Source: Motacilla alba alba
Lineage: Eukaryota > Chordata > Aves > Passeriformes > Motacillidae
NCBI RefSeq assembly: GCF_015832195.1
Contig: NC_052021.1
Coordinates: 28,918,786-28,982,785 of the forward strand
Length of the DNA: 64,000 bases
Reading direction: 5' to 3'
This document shows positions 52,833 to 64,000 of the stretch, piece by piece. Each line of letters begins with the position of its first letter. Within the stretch, counting starts at the first letter, position 1. The position numbers and the translations under genes are program-made. Under the pieces are notes generated by a model, which saw nothing but the letters and a program-made list of their open reading frames with translations, ran no database searches and was not told the origin of the DNA.

Positions 52833-54843
52833 TAAATTTGCATAAAATCCCTACTTAGCTGGTGAATAGATGCTGTACCTGCCAGGAGACAGGCTGAGAG
52901 GAAATGGGTCTCAAGATATGAAAAGAGATAAATGGCAGCACCATGAAGAAAATCTGGGAAAGGAAACCCTCTGTCACCGCAGTGATTCCTCTCCCAGTCA
53001 GTAATTAAGATAGTGGCTCAAGTCCAGCTTTTGGATCAATTGGGAACCAAGGGAGTTGACAGTTTCCAAGGATTTTTCTAATTCTACTAAGACCTAGATG
53101 AAGTCAGGTTTAGAACAGAATAGAGCCTATTACATCTATCTAGTATGAAAAACCTCTGCCATGGTAGAAAGGGCAAGCCTTCTGCATACACAGTATTCTT
53201 GTATTTCTAAAACAAAGTAGCTCCTCAGATCTAAATTTCATTATTTATGTGATAACAATTAAATCTTTTTGGCAATGGATTATACAATCAGCATCTTGAT
53301 AATCCTGAAAACACTTCTTGCATTCATTTCATCCTTCTTCAATGTCCAGTTCTCCCTTAGGTTATTAGGTGCACTGGTCCAGAGATCATTTAATACATTC
53401 CTCTTCTCTAAATGTTTTTAAGGACTGATAACCATGGAATAAACCCAGTCATTTACTACCCAGCCTGCTTAAAGAACTTATTTGTTGTACACCCTAAAGG
53501 AGGCTAAAGATAGCTCTGCTGATCTCTTTTGCATACACCTTGATTTCCATGTGAATTTCTGAAGAATTTTTGTGGTCATAAAAAGTAATGATGTGACAAC
53601 ATTGCACATTTAAGTTTTCATAAGTCAAATACAGTTCAGATAGCTCTGGTCTGAACATTACTGGACATTATCACACAACCCTTCCCTAGCCAGTCATCCA
53701 AACATCACACAACCCAAGCTCTCACCTCTCCTGAGCTGTTAACTCCACCTGATACTTATGTGGATTCATTTGCACTGGAGATGAAGTTAAGGCCAGAAAT
53801 AAAAGCAGAGACCTCCATCTGCCATAAAATACTGCAATACTTTCAGTGAAGATCTGCTGATTAACACCCACTGAAGATCTACCCCCCAACATTTCCAGCA
53901 GACTGGCAGTGATGAAAGTGTGCTCGTCAGTGAACACCAAAACAGTGGTACTGCTATTTATCTGGAGAGAGAGACAAATTAGCCTAATGAGAACCATTAA
54001 TCCCAAAGTATTGCACATGAATATTAAGAACTGTTTGGGTAAAAGAGACAATCCTTTTAGGGATAGAGAACCAGAGCAATCTGACAATAGCAGTCCTATA
54101 AAAAAATATGCACCATGTTGAATTAGTGCTCCTTCAGCAGGAGGCAACTTGGAGGTGGCAACTTGAGGGTTTCTAACCCATGGCTGAGCAGTTTTGTTAC
54201 CCAGAGAACAAATAGAATTTGCCACATGTACCTTCAAGTGTGCACAGTTTTACATGTGCAATGTACACAGATGTATCTCACTGAGGGAGAGAGACAGACA
54301 GTTTTCTATTTTTCATAACATGTAGCAGGACCTCATCTAAAAGGAACTATTAATTTCTTCTTCTGTCACAAAATCCTCATTGTGCACAGCCACATTTATG
54401 ATATGTTCCCTTTTCCTTGCATAAATAAGGGGTACTGCTCAGAAATCTTCCTCCCAGGAAGAGGAAAAAACCAGAAACAAAACAAAAAAAAAATCATCTC
54501 TTTGTAGGGCAAAAACCCCACAAATTAAATTAGTCTTATCTTAGCCCTGGTAAACCTGCAGATGTTCTGAAAAGCCTACTTTAAATATTTTGTATACCAC
54601 TAGATGGAAAAGTAAGAATAATCCCATCAGCAAATTCAAAGAAAATCTGTTCAAACAACAAACAGCCTTTCTGAAAAGAACAGAAAAAAAACCCCAAACC
54701 TGCTATTCTCTAATGCTTTGTATTAGTACCAGTAAAATAATTTGTAACAGTTAAAAATACAAAGGAAGCAAAGTTAATTTGCTCTCCTTATGATAGTGGC
54801 TTTTCAAATACTCAGTTGGATAATTCAAAACTTTCACATTTGC

Positions 54844-55491
54844 TTACAAATAAGCTTTTTTAATAGCAGTATTGTATTGAATCTGCATATAATTTTTGAA
54901 GCAATTTGATTTTATATTAGCACAACCCGTTGCATAGGCAACATTGATTACGTTTTCACTACTTTTTGTTCTCAAGGTTCCGTAAAAGTTCTTTGATGTC
55001 CTGAAGTTATCTTTGATATTTATCAGTTCTCCCTCTTTAAGATTGGTAAATTCAGCTTTAGCATTGGTGCAATATTTAAAAGTATGATAAGAATTGTGAA
55101 GTTGCAGAAAATTTTTAGAATTTTTAGTCTGGATCTGATGCAAATAATGACCTACTAGAAAGCAACGCTCTGAACCAGATTCCTCCTCAACAAGCACCCA
55201 CCTCACTGGGTGGTGTTGATGGCAGGTGTTTATTTCTCTTCTATTTTTCTCTCTGACTGTATTGTTGGTACACAAGGGCTGAGCCCTGAGGAGAGAAACC
55301 TCCCTCAGCCTTGCCTTGGCACTGGTGATGTTCACACCAAACACGACACTGAACTCAGGTCTCCTGCTGGCTGCCCACACACAGGTTGTGATGTCCAAGT
55401 GAGTGGTTACAGCCACTTGCCCTGTCAGGAATGCAGAGAGCGCCAGCGCTCCCGTGCCACACCTCAGGGATGTCAGGTGAGGTCTGGACAT
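54844..55491 (-). CDS. Orphan 215-codon reading frame, possible secreted protein
   Basis: I do not recognise this protein. The frame runs without a stop from ATG at 55491 to TAA at 54846..54844. An in-frame upstream ATG at 55515 would give 223 residues, but it lies about where a TATA-directed transcript would begin, so I chose the second. This ATG has A at -3. The N-terminus has two basic residues and then an uncharged stretch (GALALSAFLTGQVAVTT) that could serve as a signal peptide. The rest has seven cysteines, two N-glycosylation sequons (N-I-T and N-N-T) and a Lys/Asn-rich C-terminal half. Base composition changes from GC-rich in the first third to AT-rich later, and no AATAAA follows closely. 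It lies inside a GFRA1 intron on the same strand. It could be a lineage-specific single-exon gene, a decayed gene, or a chance frame. No function is claimed. Confidence 0.35.
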   Translation of the reverse strand: MSRPHLTSLRCGTGALALSAFLTGQVAVTTHLDITTCVWAASRRPEFSVVFGVNITSAKARLREVSLLRAQPLCTNNTVREKNRREINTCHQHHPVRWVLVEEESGSERCFLVGHYLHQIQTKNSKNFLQLHNSYHTFKYCTNAKAEFTNLKEGELINIKDNFRTSKNFYGTLRTKSSENVINVAYATGCANIKSNCFKNYMQIQYNTAIKKAYL

Positions 55492-55536
55492 GCTCACTGC
55501 CACCTCTCCTTGCATTGCTGCTTGCGTTTAGGTGCC

Positions 55537-55544
55537 TATTTATA
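55537..55544 (-). promoter_or_regulatory. TATA box (TATAAATA) upstream of the orphan frame
   Basis: The minus strand reads CTATAAATAGG, an exact match to the consensus TATAAATA. Transcription would be expected to start about 30 nt downstream, near 55515. That gives a 5' leader of roughly 25 nt before the ATG at 55491. Just upstream there is a CTAATTAG palindrome (55599..55606), a possible homeodomain-type site. Whether it is active is unknown. Confidence 0.45.
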
Positions 55545-56319
55545 GCAGTAACATAAAGAGTAGGTAAATGCCAGAGCTGAGAGACTGAGGTGACTACACT
55601 AATTAGTCAGAGCTGCTCGAGCGTCTAGACACCATTTGGCAGTGCAGTCACGTAAGGGAAGTGCTGCATCAATATTCAAAACAGAGAAGAGGTATAAATC
55701 CCACACTGAAAAAAGCCAGACTAAGTCAATGAATGTGTGTCACAGTGATGAATGGCACCATTACAGAAAAAAACAACAAGTCAAAATACTTGTTCTTCTT
55801 TCGTGGGGGTCAACTGCAGTGTCCTACTCTGGCTACAAACAGCTTCCCTATGGCCAGAGTGGTGCTGCTTCTGCTGGGATGCAAGAGTTGGTCGCAAGGG
55901 CTGGTATGTGGCCAAACTAATGTTGGAGGAGCATTTCATTTTCTCTTTCTTTCATAAACAGTGAGAAAATGAGGCAAAGGCCACATAAGCAACCCCATCA
56001 ACCAGTGGGATGAAAAAAGCCTCAGAGGAACTCCATAACGAAGAGATGACTCTCCCTCCACGTAGTAAAGTAGCTTTGATCCATCTTTTTTCATTAAAGG
56101 GCACTAGAGCTGTGTAATATTAATACATCTTACACCTCCTTAGCTATCTAAACACACTGTTGAGCACCTGTGTGCAACTACAAATTTTGACACTTTTATT
56201 TAAGAGGTCACTTTCCCAGGTATTTGTTAAACAGCAACCCCCCTAAATTTTTACAATCAAAAGGCTGCTTTGTGTTTGGTTGCTACCTTCCTTCTCAAAA
56301 AATGACAGTGTCCAGGCCC

Positions 56320-56560
56320 TGAGTCACTGATGATCCTGCCCTGCCCAGCCATGGGCCCCACAGAGCCAGCTATGCCCATGGGCTGATGTCCCATCCTGTC
56401 CCCATGCCCAAGCTGGGCTGGTGGGATGAGCCCAGCCTAAAAGGTTCTGTCCTGCCTGCTCCTGGAGGCCCCAGGAAGCCCCCATCCCATGCTGCCTCCT
56501 GACATTCAGCTCAGCCTTTGTACCTTCTGGGGAGTGGGAAGGGTAAAAAAGTAAATTTCT
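56320..56560. other. GC-rich, CpG-poor intronic patch
   Basis: It is rich in CCCAGCC, CCCATG and CTGCC words, with no CpG cluster and no recognisable coding content. It is similar in character to the GC-rich blocks of the 21.6-kb intron. Confidence 0.5.
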
Positions 56561-59500
56561 GCTGGCAAACATTTTCCTCCCAAGACCTGAATATTGAAGG
56601 GAGTTTCTCTCACAAGAGCTGATCCAAATACTTTCTAACAGTGGCAGAAACCATTACATGCTTTTAAGACCCAAATACCAGCTACTAACTGAAAGAAGAT
56701 GGTTTTTATCTGTTTTTGCTGCTGTTTTGTTACTTTAAATGTCTGGCAGCCTAAACTCAAGCAAATATTTGATTCTGGGTTCAACTTGCCTCTCAAAACT
56801 GTGTTGTTCATCTGGAAGCAAAATATGGACAATGCCCAGTTACACAGAGGCCGCCTGTTTGCATTGTGGGATAACTAGACCCAGGAACAAACACCAGGGA
56901 CCACGCAGGATTCACTGAGATGCCTTCCAGCAGCAGGAGTGCTTGCTCAGAGCATCAGGCACAGGCACAAAGCCACCAAGGCTGGTCCCTCCAGAGGAGC
57001 ACCCACACTTGACCCAGCTCTCTGCCTGAACCATGTCCCCACCACATCTGCCAGCATTTATGTCACTACTCAGGCTTTTTATTTACCAGAGGCCTCCTGG
57101 ACATTTAACACCCCAGAAAATGGAGATCTAAGTCTTTGAAATTCAGTCATGCAAAATGAAAAGCATTTCCACCTATGCACATCTGTATTTTAAAATGAAA
57201 AGTACAAACATTGTATTCTTTCTAGTCTTCTATTAAGAAATTATTACCCTACACCCATGTTCTTTTGCTGTGCTTTGTGGAAAGCAAAATAAAATAAGTT
57301 CTATACCATTTTCTGTTAATATTATCCTTCCCCTTTGCTCTTAACATCTGCTGGAGACCAGTTAGATCTTTTTACACAGTATCTGCTACAGAAAATCAAA
57401 AGAACTTAACTAAACACTAATGCCATAGTTTATCAATGTTAATTAAATCCTCTAAGTGACTCAAGATCATGCATGAGAGTAATTTTAATTTAATATATTA
57501 GGTCTCCTTTGGGTTTAAGGGAAACTACTAAGCTCAAATGTGATTCTAAACAAGTATGATTTATTTGAAATTGGGTTATATAAATATTTATATACTACTG
57601 ACCTTTTGTGTAATAAAACCAATTTTGAAAAATATGGTGAAAATCCTGAGTGCAAGGTAATGTAATAAAGAATTAGAACACTGATTCTCAGATGCTGTGA
57701 CACAAAACAGAATTTTCTCTTTCTGTTTGCAAAAAAAAAAAAAATTACCTCACATCATTTTTTAGAGGCCTGTTGGAGAGAACATCTGGAAAACATTCCA
57801 CAGGAAATCAAACCTATATTAAATATGTTTTGCAGGGCTCTGTTTCCTTGCATCGACCTTAAGCATTCATAATGTGTTTCTGTCTTCCCAGCTGCAAAGA
57901 AAACACTTCTGTCAGAGCCCTCTACAAAATGACAGGCTGAATTGTCAGCCAGTGATTTTATCAGGAGATGCTGGTAAGATTTCTATTTAGTCTACCTGTC
58001 TCTGTACCAAAGCTCTCCATAATATGAACAAATCCACCAGCTGCTTTCCAACTATCATGAATTTGTATAATGTTTAATTTCCTTTATGCTGTTTAATTTG
58101 AAGTTTCAAAATAAAAATGACTGGCATTTTAAAAGATGCCCAAGCCTCAGTGTCTCCTGACAGGATGTTACTCAGGAAAGAACTACTGCTTTATGGGGAG
58201 AGCTGTTCTCACTTCATTAGCTGGGCAAGCAGAATAGGCTTTGAATTACAGGCTGGTAACCTAAGAAAATCACTGTCACTCTCAAAAAGCAAGCCAAGGA
58301 AAAGTAGTGCCACTGCAAGTCCTTGAGCGTGCCACTGGACGCTTCAATGTTTATGAATAACTATTTTGTGAGTGCACACTGAAAGGATGTGCTTCCAAGT
58401 ACCTGAGAAAGACATCCATGGCAATAATGTTCCCTGTAACCACTTGAATAAACTATAATAGACCATTACTAGCTCAAGCATGAAACTGATGGGAGTTTGG
58501 AGATGGAAAATAATCTAGAAAGTACAATACAAGTTCTCTCTTCACCAGGAAAGTTTCTGTTGGTAGATGTGCTGGAACATCAGGTTTCCTGGGGTTATGC
58601 AGGGATGCTCTTTGCCTCAGAAAATCTCTCAGTGGTACGTGTGGTGACATTCCTGAAGGAAACAACTCCGGGTCCCCTTGTCAGAGGGGTGGCTCAAGGA
58701 AAGAAAGAGTGTCCAGAGTATCCTTGCACTCAGCTGAGCAGGATCTATGGGCAGCCAGCATGGCTGGAACCCATCCTGGAGCTACTCTAAATACTGCTCT
58801 GACCTTGGAGTAAGACAACAAATACAAAATCAGAAATACAGCAGATAAAAGCAGAGTAGAGTCTTTTTTATGTGGATCCATTTTTTCATGCACAAAACAG
58901 CCCCACCAAACAGCAAGTCGAGAAGTTCTGGAAGCAGCAAGACAAGAGAGCATTGATCTTATTCAGCATGTTTTACTTGCTTTTAGAAGCAATATGGGTA
59001 TATAATGACAGTAAAGAAAGCACTGATTTGTAGTGTAAGAGTGCAAAACAAATAATTTTCACCAGTTAAGGATGATGTGCTGTATTAAGAACTTTTTTTT
59101 TTGACTCCACTCTCAAAAAAAAAATGTGAACACACAAGACAGAAAAAAAAATGTGAGGCCAGGAGTTGACAGCCTGTGATACACCCAGACATTTACAGAG
59201 GCTGTTCTGAAATGAACTGTCCATTCTGAAAAATATTTTGCAATGCTGCATGATGGCCAGTTACTGAGATGTATCTCCAGCATTTGAGAATGACTAATTG
59301 GCAAAGGGAGCATCATAACTGAGGACAACCACTGTGATTTATGTTTGAACTGGAACAAAAGGAAGTTAACTAAATATTCAAATAATACAGCTTGAGTTTA
59401 ACAGAGTTCTTAGTTGTTATATGCTTTATAATAAAAAGCTTCCTTTAATGATTTATAGAATGTACTTGGAAAAAATTAATGTAAGCACAAACATTATCTT

Positions 59501-60618
59501 TTGATGTAAGGTCATCTCTCAATAACCTTAGACAAGGGTCACAGCCAGCTCACACAGAAAATCTATCATCAACAGTAAACACACACCAGAAAACCCTTCT
59601 GTGTCACTTGTTTTAAAGCCAGCAGATCATTAAAGCATAGGAAACAACCACAGGAAACAACCAGCACCTCTGCTGAGAAGTCTTTGCAGGCACTGCCACA
59701 CTTACATCTCGCTTCCACTTAGAGGAGTTACTTCAGTAACACTGTAGTGATTATTAACATAAATAAAGCAATGTAATTTCTATTCACTAAACATGAGGAT
59801 GCTAAAATTTGAAGATATGCATGTGGCTGTCACTTGCTCTGTTGAGAAACAAAGTTTTATTTTTAGCTCCAGTGCTTACATTTTCTTGCAGCTATTTTAA
59901 CAGATGAACTGCCACCAGAAATATTCTCTCACTGGGCCCTGATGTAGAATGATATAAATAACCTTTACAAAGTCCAGCATAACAGAATGGTAAAATCAGT
60001 TGACATTCTCCTAATTAGCACTGCCTGAAGATTTACCTACACAGAACAGGAAGAGCCAAAATCACCCCTGGAATAAATCCACTGAAGTCACTGATGTCAG
60101 AGGAAGTACACTGGGAATGGACTGGATAGAACAGATCTGTTATTTACATTAAACACAGAGCAGCTTCTTGCCTGTAGCATATACATGGCTTGAGGTAAAT
60201 GAAAAAAGCATTTTGATTTATTAAAGAAAATGCTATCGCATTATATATACATCCTTTCTTTGCCCCAGAAACAGCAAGTTAGCCAAATGTGACTGGGTGT
60301 ACATGACAGATCTTCTCTAGACTACATCTAACAGATCAGGGGGTAGAAACTACTCATCAAACCAGTGGATGCTAAACTCCTTTCTACAGAAATCTCTCAA
60401 CTAACAATTCAAAAAATCAGTACTCCTAGTGGAACCCCATCCAGCAAAGCAATTAAGTGCTTGCATAACTGTAAGGACATGAGTAGCTTCAAATTTAGAT
60501 CTCTATTAAAGTTTAATGCCAAATTTAACTGTCTAGGATTTCAGTATTTTTGACTAAACACATGTGAAACTGCTTAATTAGCATATGTAGCTTAATCTCT
60601 CCCCCCTGCCCTGATAAA

Positions 60619-60623
60619 TCTAC
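60619..60623. repeat. 5-bp target-site duplication, left copy (TCTAC)
   Basis: TCTAC directly precedes the LTR terminus TGTCGTGG and is repeated directly after the other end at 61971..61975. Confidence 0.9.
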
Positions 60624-61970
60624 TGTCGTGGTTTGAGAGGAAATGAGTTTTTGGGAGGTGGTAGTGGTCAAACCAATAGGTGCCCAGATGTGGATATTGG
60701 CACCTGGTTTGACCATTGAGGATATGGATCCGCCTCTGAGAACACAGGGGTTAAAGCGAGGAGCTCCCAGGGGATCGTCCTCTTTTGGTTCCGGTCGGAG
60801 GAGAGTTCAGACCTCCCCTGCCCAGCTTCGGGCTGGGCGGGGGAGGGGAAAGCCACGCGGCCGAGAGAGGTGGGCCGGAGCCTTGGCAGAGGACGGGAGG
60901 CGATGGTTCAGTCAAGAGTGAGTTCCCCACAGAGATGGAAGAACTCAGAGAGGCAGCGGGCAGCCCCCCTTTCTCAAGAGAGAGAGAGAAGGAGAGAGGT
61001 GCCAGTGCTATCTTGAAACTTGATAAGCACCGGCCTGGCCGAGGAAGAGAAGGGGGGGGGGGCAACAAGGGAAAAGTGCTGAGCGGTGTGGGAGTTCGAG
61101 ACGAGCAGAGACTGTGATTTTAACCCTTCTGTGGGACGGTGGAAACCTGGCAAATGCTGAACCTCCGGGAGTCGAAGGAGGAAAGAGACGGATGAGAGGA
61201 AATATGGAAGTGTGATGCAGAGTTGTGCAAGTGAAGAAGGACTAGGAGAAGTTGAGAAAATCCTAGGTGGAAAAGATGATGGAGTGGCTTTTGGCTGGAC
61301 TTTTTCTTGTATAGCCATGAATAGAACCTTTCCTGTAATACAGAGACTGCATTTTAGGGGGAGGCGGCGCCAAAGGAGTGATGTGAGTGGAGACGACAGG
61401 TGATGAAATGATGGTGAGACCCCTCAGCCCCAGGGGGTGAAATATTGGGGGGGACTAGTGTCCCGAAAAGGTGAGAGACTGTCGTTCTCTTCTGGAACTG
61501 GGCAAGGCATCCTTAAAAGGGGAAACCCTAAAAGCAGCTCTGGTCCATGTGCAGTGGTGAGAGCACTAAACGAAAGGAAGAAGTCACGACGTGTAGTTGC
61601 TGAGTGACGGAGATTTACCTGTAGTGGCACAAGAAGGGCTCCTTCTCTCCTTAATGAAATGAGAGGCGATTGTTGAAAGGGTGGAGATGGACTGTGTTGA
61701 TTATTGGAAGAGTGACAGACTGGATAAAGAACTAAGGTTTTGTGTTATTCTATGAGAAATTGAGTGGGGGGAGGAGAAATGTTTGAAAGGTTTCCATTCT
61801 GCTCTGTGTGTTAATTTTATTGTAATTGTGTGATAATAAAGGTTTTTTTTTCCTTTTGTTTGCAAGTGGAGGCCTACTTTGCTCTGTCTCTGATCACATC
61901 TCACAGCAGACACCAGAGAAGATGGGTTTTCATGGGGGCACTGGCATTGAGCCAGCGTCAAACCATGACA
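60624..61970 (+). mobile_element. Solo LTR of an endogenous retrovirus, 1347 bp
   Basis: The element starts TGTCGTGGTTTGA and ends TCAAACCATGACA. These are 13-bp terminal inverted repeats with one mismatch, bounded by the TG...CA dinucleotides typical of LTRs and flanked by TCTAC on both sides. It has a CpG-rich first half, an 11-G run (61052..61062) and AATAAA at 61835..61840 followed by a GGT8 tract, which suggests plus-strand orientation. I found no gag, pol or env frame, no primer-binding site and no second direct repeat, so it looks like a solo LTR left by recombination. A 5-bp duplication is common for ERVL-type elements and possible for some class I elements. Similar LTR ends occur in songbird genomes (from memory). 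Open frames inside are by-products of its GC-rich composition. Confidence 0.85.
60666..60714. repeat. Inverted repeat inside the LTR
   Basis: GGTCAAACC near the left and GGTTTGACC at the right, extended by AGGTGCC and GGCACCT, form an imperfect stem around an AGATGTGGATATT loop region. The GGTTTGA word is the same as in the LTR terminal repeat. Confidence 0.8.
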
Positions 61971-61975
61971 TCTAC
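61971..61975. repeat. 5-bp target-site duplication, right copy (TCTAC)
   Basis: Exact copy of 60619..60623, directly after the LTR end ...CATGACA. Confidence 0.9.
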
Positions 61976-62132
61976 AAAACAAAATGGGTCACATTAGCCC
62001 TGCTGCAACCCCCACCCTGGCTCATGTTCCTAACCTGTAGTCTTCTTATTTCTTAAATTATACAGGCTGCTTTTCTTTTCCCCTTAAATTAACAAAATAA
62101 GAGTTCTCAGACAAAAGGAACACTCAGGGCAG

Positions 62133-62455
62133 TGTTCCTTATCGCTCTCTACAACTACCTGAGGAGGCTGTAGCAAGGTCTTCTTCCAAGTAACACATAA
62201 CAGGATGAGATGAAATGGCCTCAAGTTGTGCCAGAGAAGGTTTAAATTGGGTGTTAGGAAAATCTTCTTCATAGAATGAGTTTTTAAGCATTGGAACAGC
62301 TGCCCAGGGAAGTGGTAGAGTCACCACCCCTGGAAGTAGTTAACAGACCTGCAGATGTGGCACTTGGGGACATGGTTTAGTGGTGGGCTTGGCGGTGTTG
62401 GGTTTATGGCTGGATTTGATGTTCTCAATGGTTTTCTCCAACCTAAGTAACTCTC
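62133..62455 (+). mobile_element. CR1 LINE, 5'-truncated 3' UTR copy
   Basis: This follows the CR1 3' region in order: CTTATCGCTCTCTACAACTA, GAGGCTGTAGCAAGGT, GGCCTCAAGTTGTGCCAGAG, GGTGTTAGGAAAATCTTCTT, AAGCATTGGAACAGCTGCCC, AGGGAAGTGGTAGAGTCACC and GGGACATGGTTTAGTGGTGG, ending near TTTTCTCCAACCTAAGTAAC. The 8-bp tail repeat is eroded. It lies 160 bp from the LTR in the same orientation. Confidence 0.93.
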
Positions 62456-63593
62456 TGAAGGATCACATACAGATACAAGTGACCCAAGTTTCTGGAGCTG
62501 AAATGGTCACAAGGACCTCACTCAGCTCACTGAGTCATTTTCTTAGAAAGAGACTAACACAGAAGCAGAGTATCTAAATACAGCCAATAAAACCTGAATC
62601 ACTGGCATCCAAGTTTATTTTGTGATTGTTGCATGCTCAGACATTCACTCTTTATTCCCACTTCCACTTCTTCAGCCCTGCAGAGAGGTAATATGGAATA
62701 TTCAGTGCCACAGGTTATTTTTAACCTGATCAGCAGAGGATCTACCTGACTGCAGGGATGCTGCCTGGAGAGTTTGAGCTTGCCTGACAAGGGACCTCAG
62801 CGTGAAATACTATCTAGTTACTGCTTCTTGGAGCATGAACTCTCTGCACTGCTACAGCACAAAGCCAAGGGAAAGCTGGGTGCAGGACTAAAACTGAGCC
62901 ATTTTTCTAATTACTGTATCCTTGTGTCTCTCTTGCTTTTGGAGAAATGTCAATCACCCAGCAAGCTTTTAATCTGCAAGCTCCTCCTAAGCTGACCAGA
63001 GAGAGTATAAATGAGAGCCAGCCAGACAGTTCTGGGCACTGCAGAATGAGATCCATGCCCACTTCAAAAGGGACAAAGCAGTCTTGTTTTGCAGGATGTT
63101 TGGATTTTTCTGATTCCAAAGGGATTCATGGATATCTTATAAGGAAGAACTGCTTGATTCATTTTGAGTTTTATTCAGCTGGAAGAAATTTAAAGTTACC
63201 TTTGTTTCTGAGAGGGAAGGGAGAGCAATATTATGTCTATTTGCTCTGCTAACAGAAGACATCAAAGTAATGAATCATCTAAAGAAAGGGAAGAAAATAA
63301 TACAATATTGCAGAATTTTCTATCTTTACTTTGCCTTTCTTGAAAGGTTTTTGCTTATTTTGCAGAGACTGCATTAATATTTTTTCCAGGCTAGCAGTTC
63401 CACACACACATATTCCACTACACCATCAAGTTTCCCCTGCAGAATACACCAGCTTCTCTCCCACCTCCCCTCAGACCCCATTTTTTGAATTTTCTGAACT
63501 GTCACCATGCCTCACTATTAGTTCATTAAAATGAATGAACACCTGTTTTGTCTTTTTTTTCCCACTTAAATAAATAAACCTCTAGCAATATAG

Positions 63594-63611
63594 AAATGTA
63601 TGCATACATTT
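63594..63611. repeat. 18-bp perfect palindrome
   Basis: AAATGTATGCATACATTT is its own reverse complement. The core ATGTATGCATACAT resembles the CATA/TGTA words at 52763..52832. It contains ATGCAT and is part of a short TA/CA-rich patch. Confidence 0.9.
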
Positions 63612-64000
63612 ACATGCCTGTATATACAAACATGTATAAAAATCACTCTTCAAATTCAGGCTATGTGAGGTGAGCTGGTTGGCATGGGCCAAAAAGCAGA
63701 CTTACAATTCTTCTGCCCCACTTGGTATTCTAGAGACACAGGAGCTCTCCTGAGTGCAGGGGCAGAGAGCTCAGGCTCACCTTTCTACACTGCAAGCATC
63801 CTCCACCTTCTGCAGGGTGAGTCAGGTTTTGCACCCACTCCCTGACTCAGTCTCCAAACACACAATGCAGGCACACCCTGCACTTCCCTAGAAATCAAGA
63901 GTGTCCTTTTCTTAATGTCCTTAACAGCATTACAGAAACCACACTGCTCCCCTGGTTTTGTAGAACCACAGTAAACTGATCATCTCAAGGAGCTGCCAGA

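Larger units (their letters stand above)
51091..64000 (-). other. GFRA1: GFRA1 intron, incomplete at the window edge
   Basis: At least 12.9 kb of intron (phase 2) upstream of the SRLADFF exon. I searched it for the large D2 exon and did not find it. It carries a CATA/TGTA microsatellite, an orphan reading frame with TATA box on the same strand, a GC-rich patch (about 56320..56560), a solo LTR, a CR1 3' end and an 18-bp palindrome (63594..63611). Confidence 0.8.

Noticed and set aside
53722..54237. 171-codon minus frame
   Set aside because: Hydrophobic stretches resemble membrane segments, but there is no promoter, splice context or family likeness. Chance is the simpler explanation.
60643..61318. 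Several frames of about 100 codons on both strands
   Set aside because: All lie inside the LTR and follow from its GC-rich, purine-biased sequence; none resembles a retroviral protein.
51091..64000. Expected large GFRA1 D2 exon
   Set aside because: Looked for on the minus strand and not found; it must lie beyond the right edge.

Overview
This is vertebrate nuclear DNA, almost certainly from a bird. The base composition is AT-leaning with scattered GC-rich patches. The gene has short GT-AG exons separated by kilobase introns. The recognisable repeats are CR1 LINE 3' ends, one of which keeps the bird-type 8-bp tail repeat (ATTCTGTG). A long LTR with TGTCRTGGTTTGA ends resembles LTRs I associate with passerines, so a songbird is the best guess; that last step is from memory, not from a search.

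The one gene I can identify securely is GFRA1, the GPI-anchored GDNF co-receptor, read right to left on the minus strand. Its last five coding exons are in the window: 50981..51090, 45752..45886, 42491..42669, 20854..20910 and 19978..20139. Together they encode about 213 residues: most of the third cysteine-rich domain (D3), a Thr-rich stalk and the GPI-attachment tail. Splice sites and reading phases agree at every junction. The 5' exons (signal peptide, D1, D2) are not here and must lie beyond base 64000.

Layout: bases 1 to about 14000 show no gene. About 14000 to 19977 is probably GFRA1 3' UTR plus downstream DNA. Bases 19978 to 51090 hold the GFRA1 3' exons, with a 21.6 kb intron between the last two small exons and the Thr-rich exon. 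Bases 51091 to 64000 are GFRA1 intron. That intron carries a 215-codon uninterrupted reading frame on the GFRA1 strand (54844..55491) behind a close match to a TATA box, a 1347-bp solo LTR with intact 5-bp target-site duplication (60624..61970), and a CR1 3' end next to it.

The observations most worth checking are the orphan reading frame with its TATA box; a T20-AG decoy acceptor 33 nt upstream of the Thr-rich exon that would introduce a stop; the bird-type GFRA1 C-terminus with a Leu-Ser GPI signal; the intact LTR insertion; two CR1 tails meeting tail to tail; and an almost perfect 23-bp hairpin in intron. I saw no RNA genes, CRISPR arrays or prokaryotic features.
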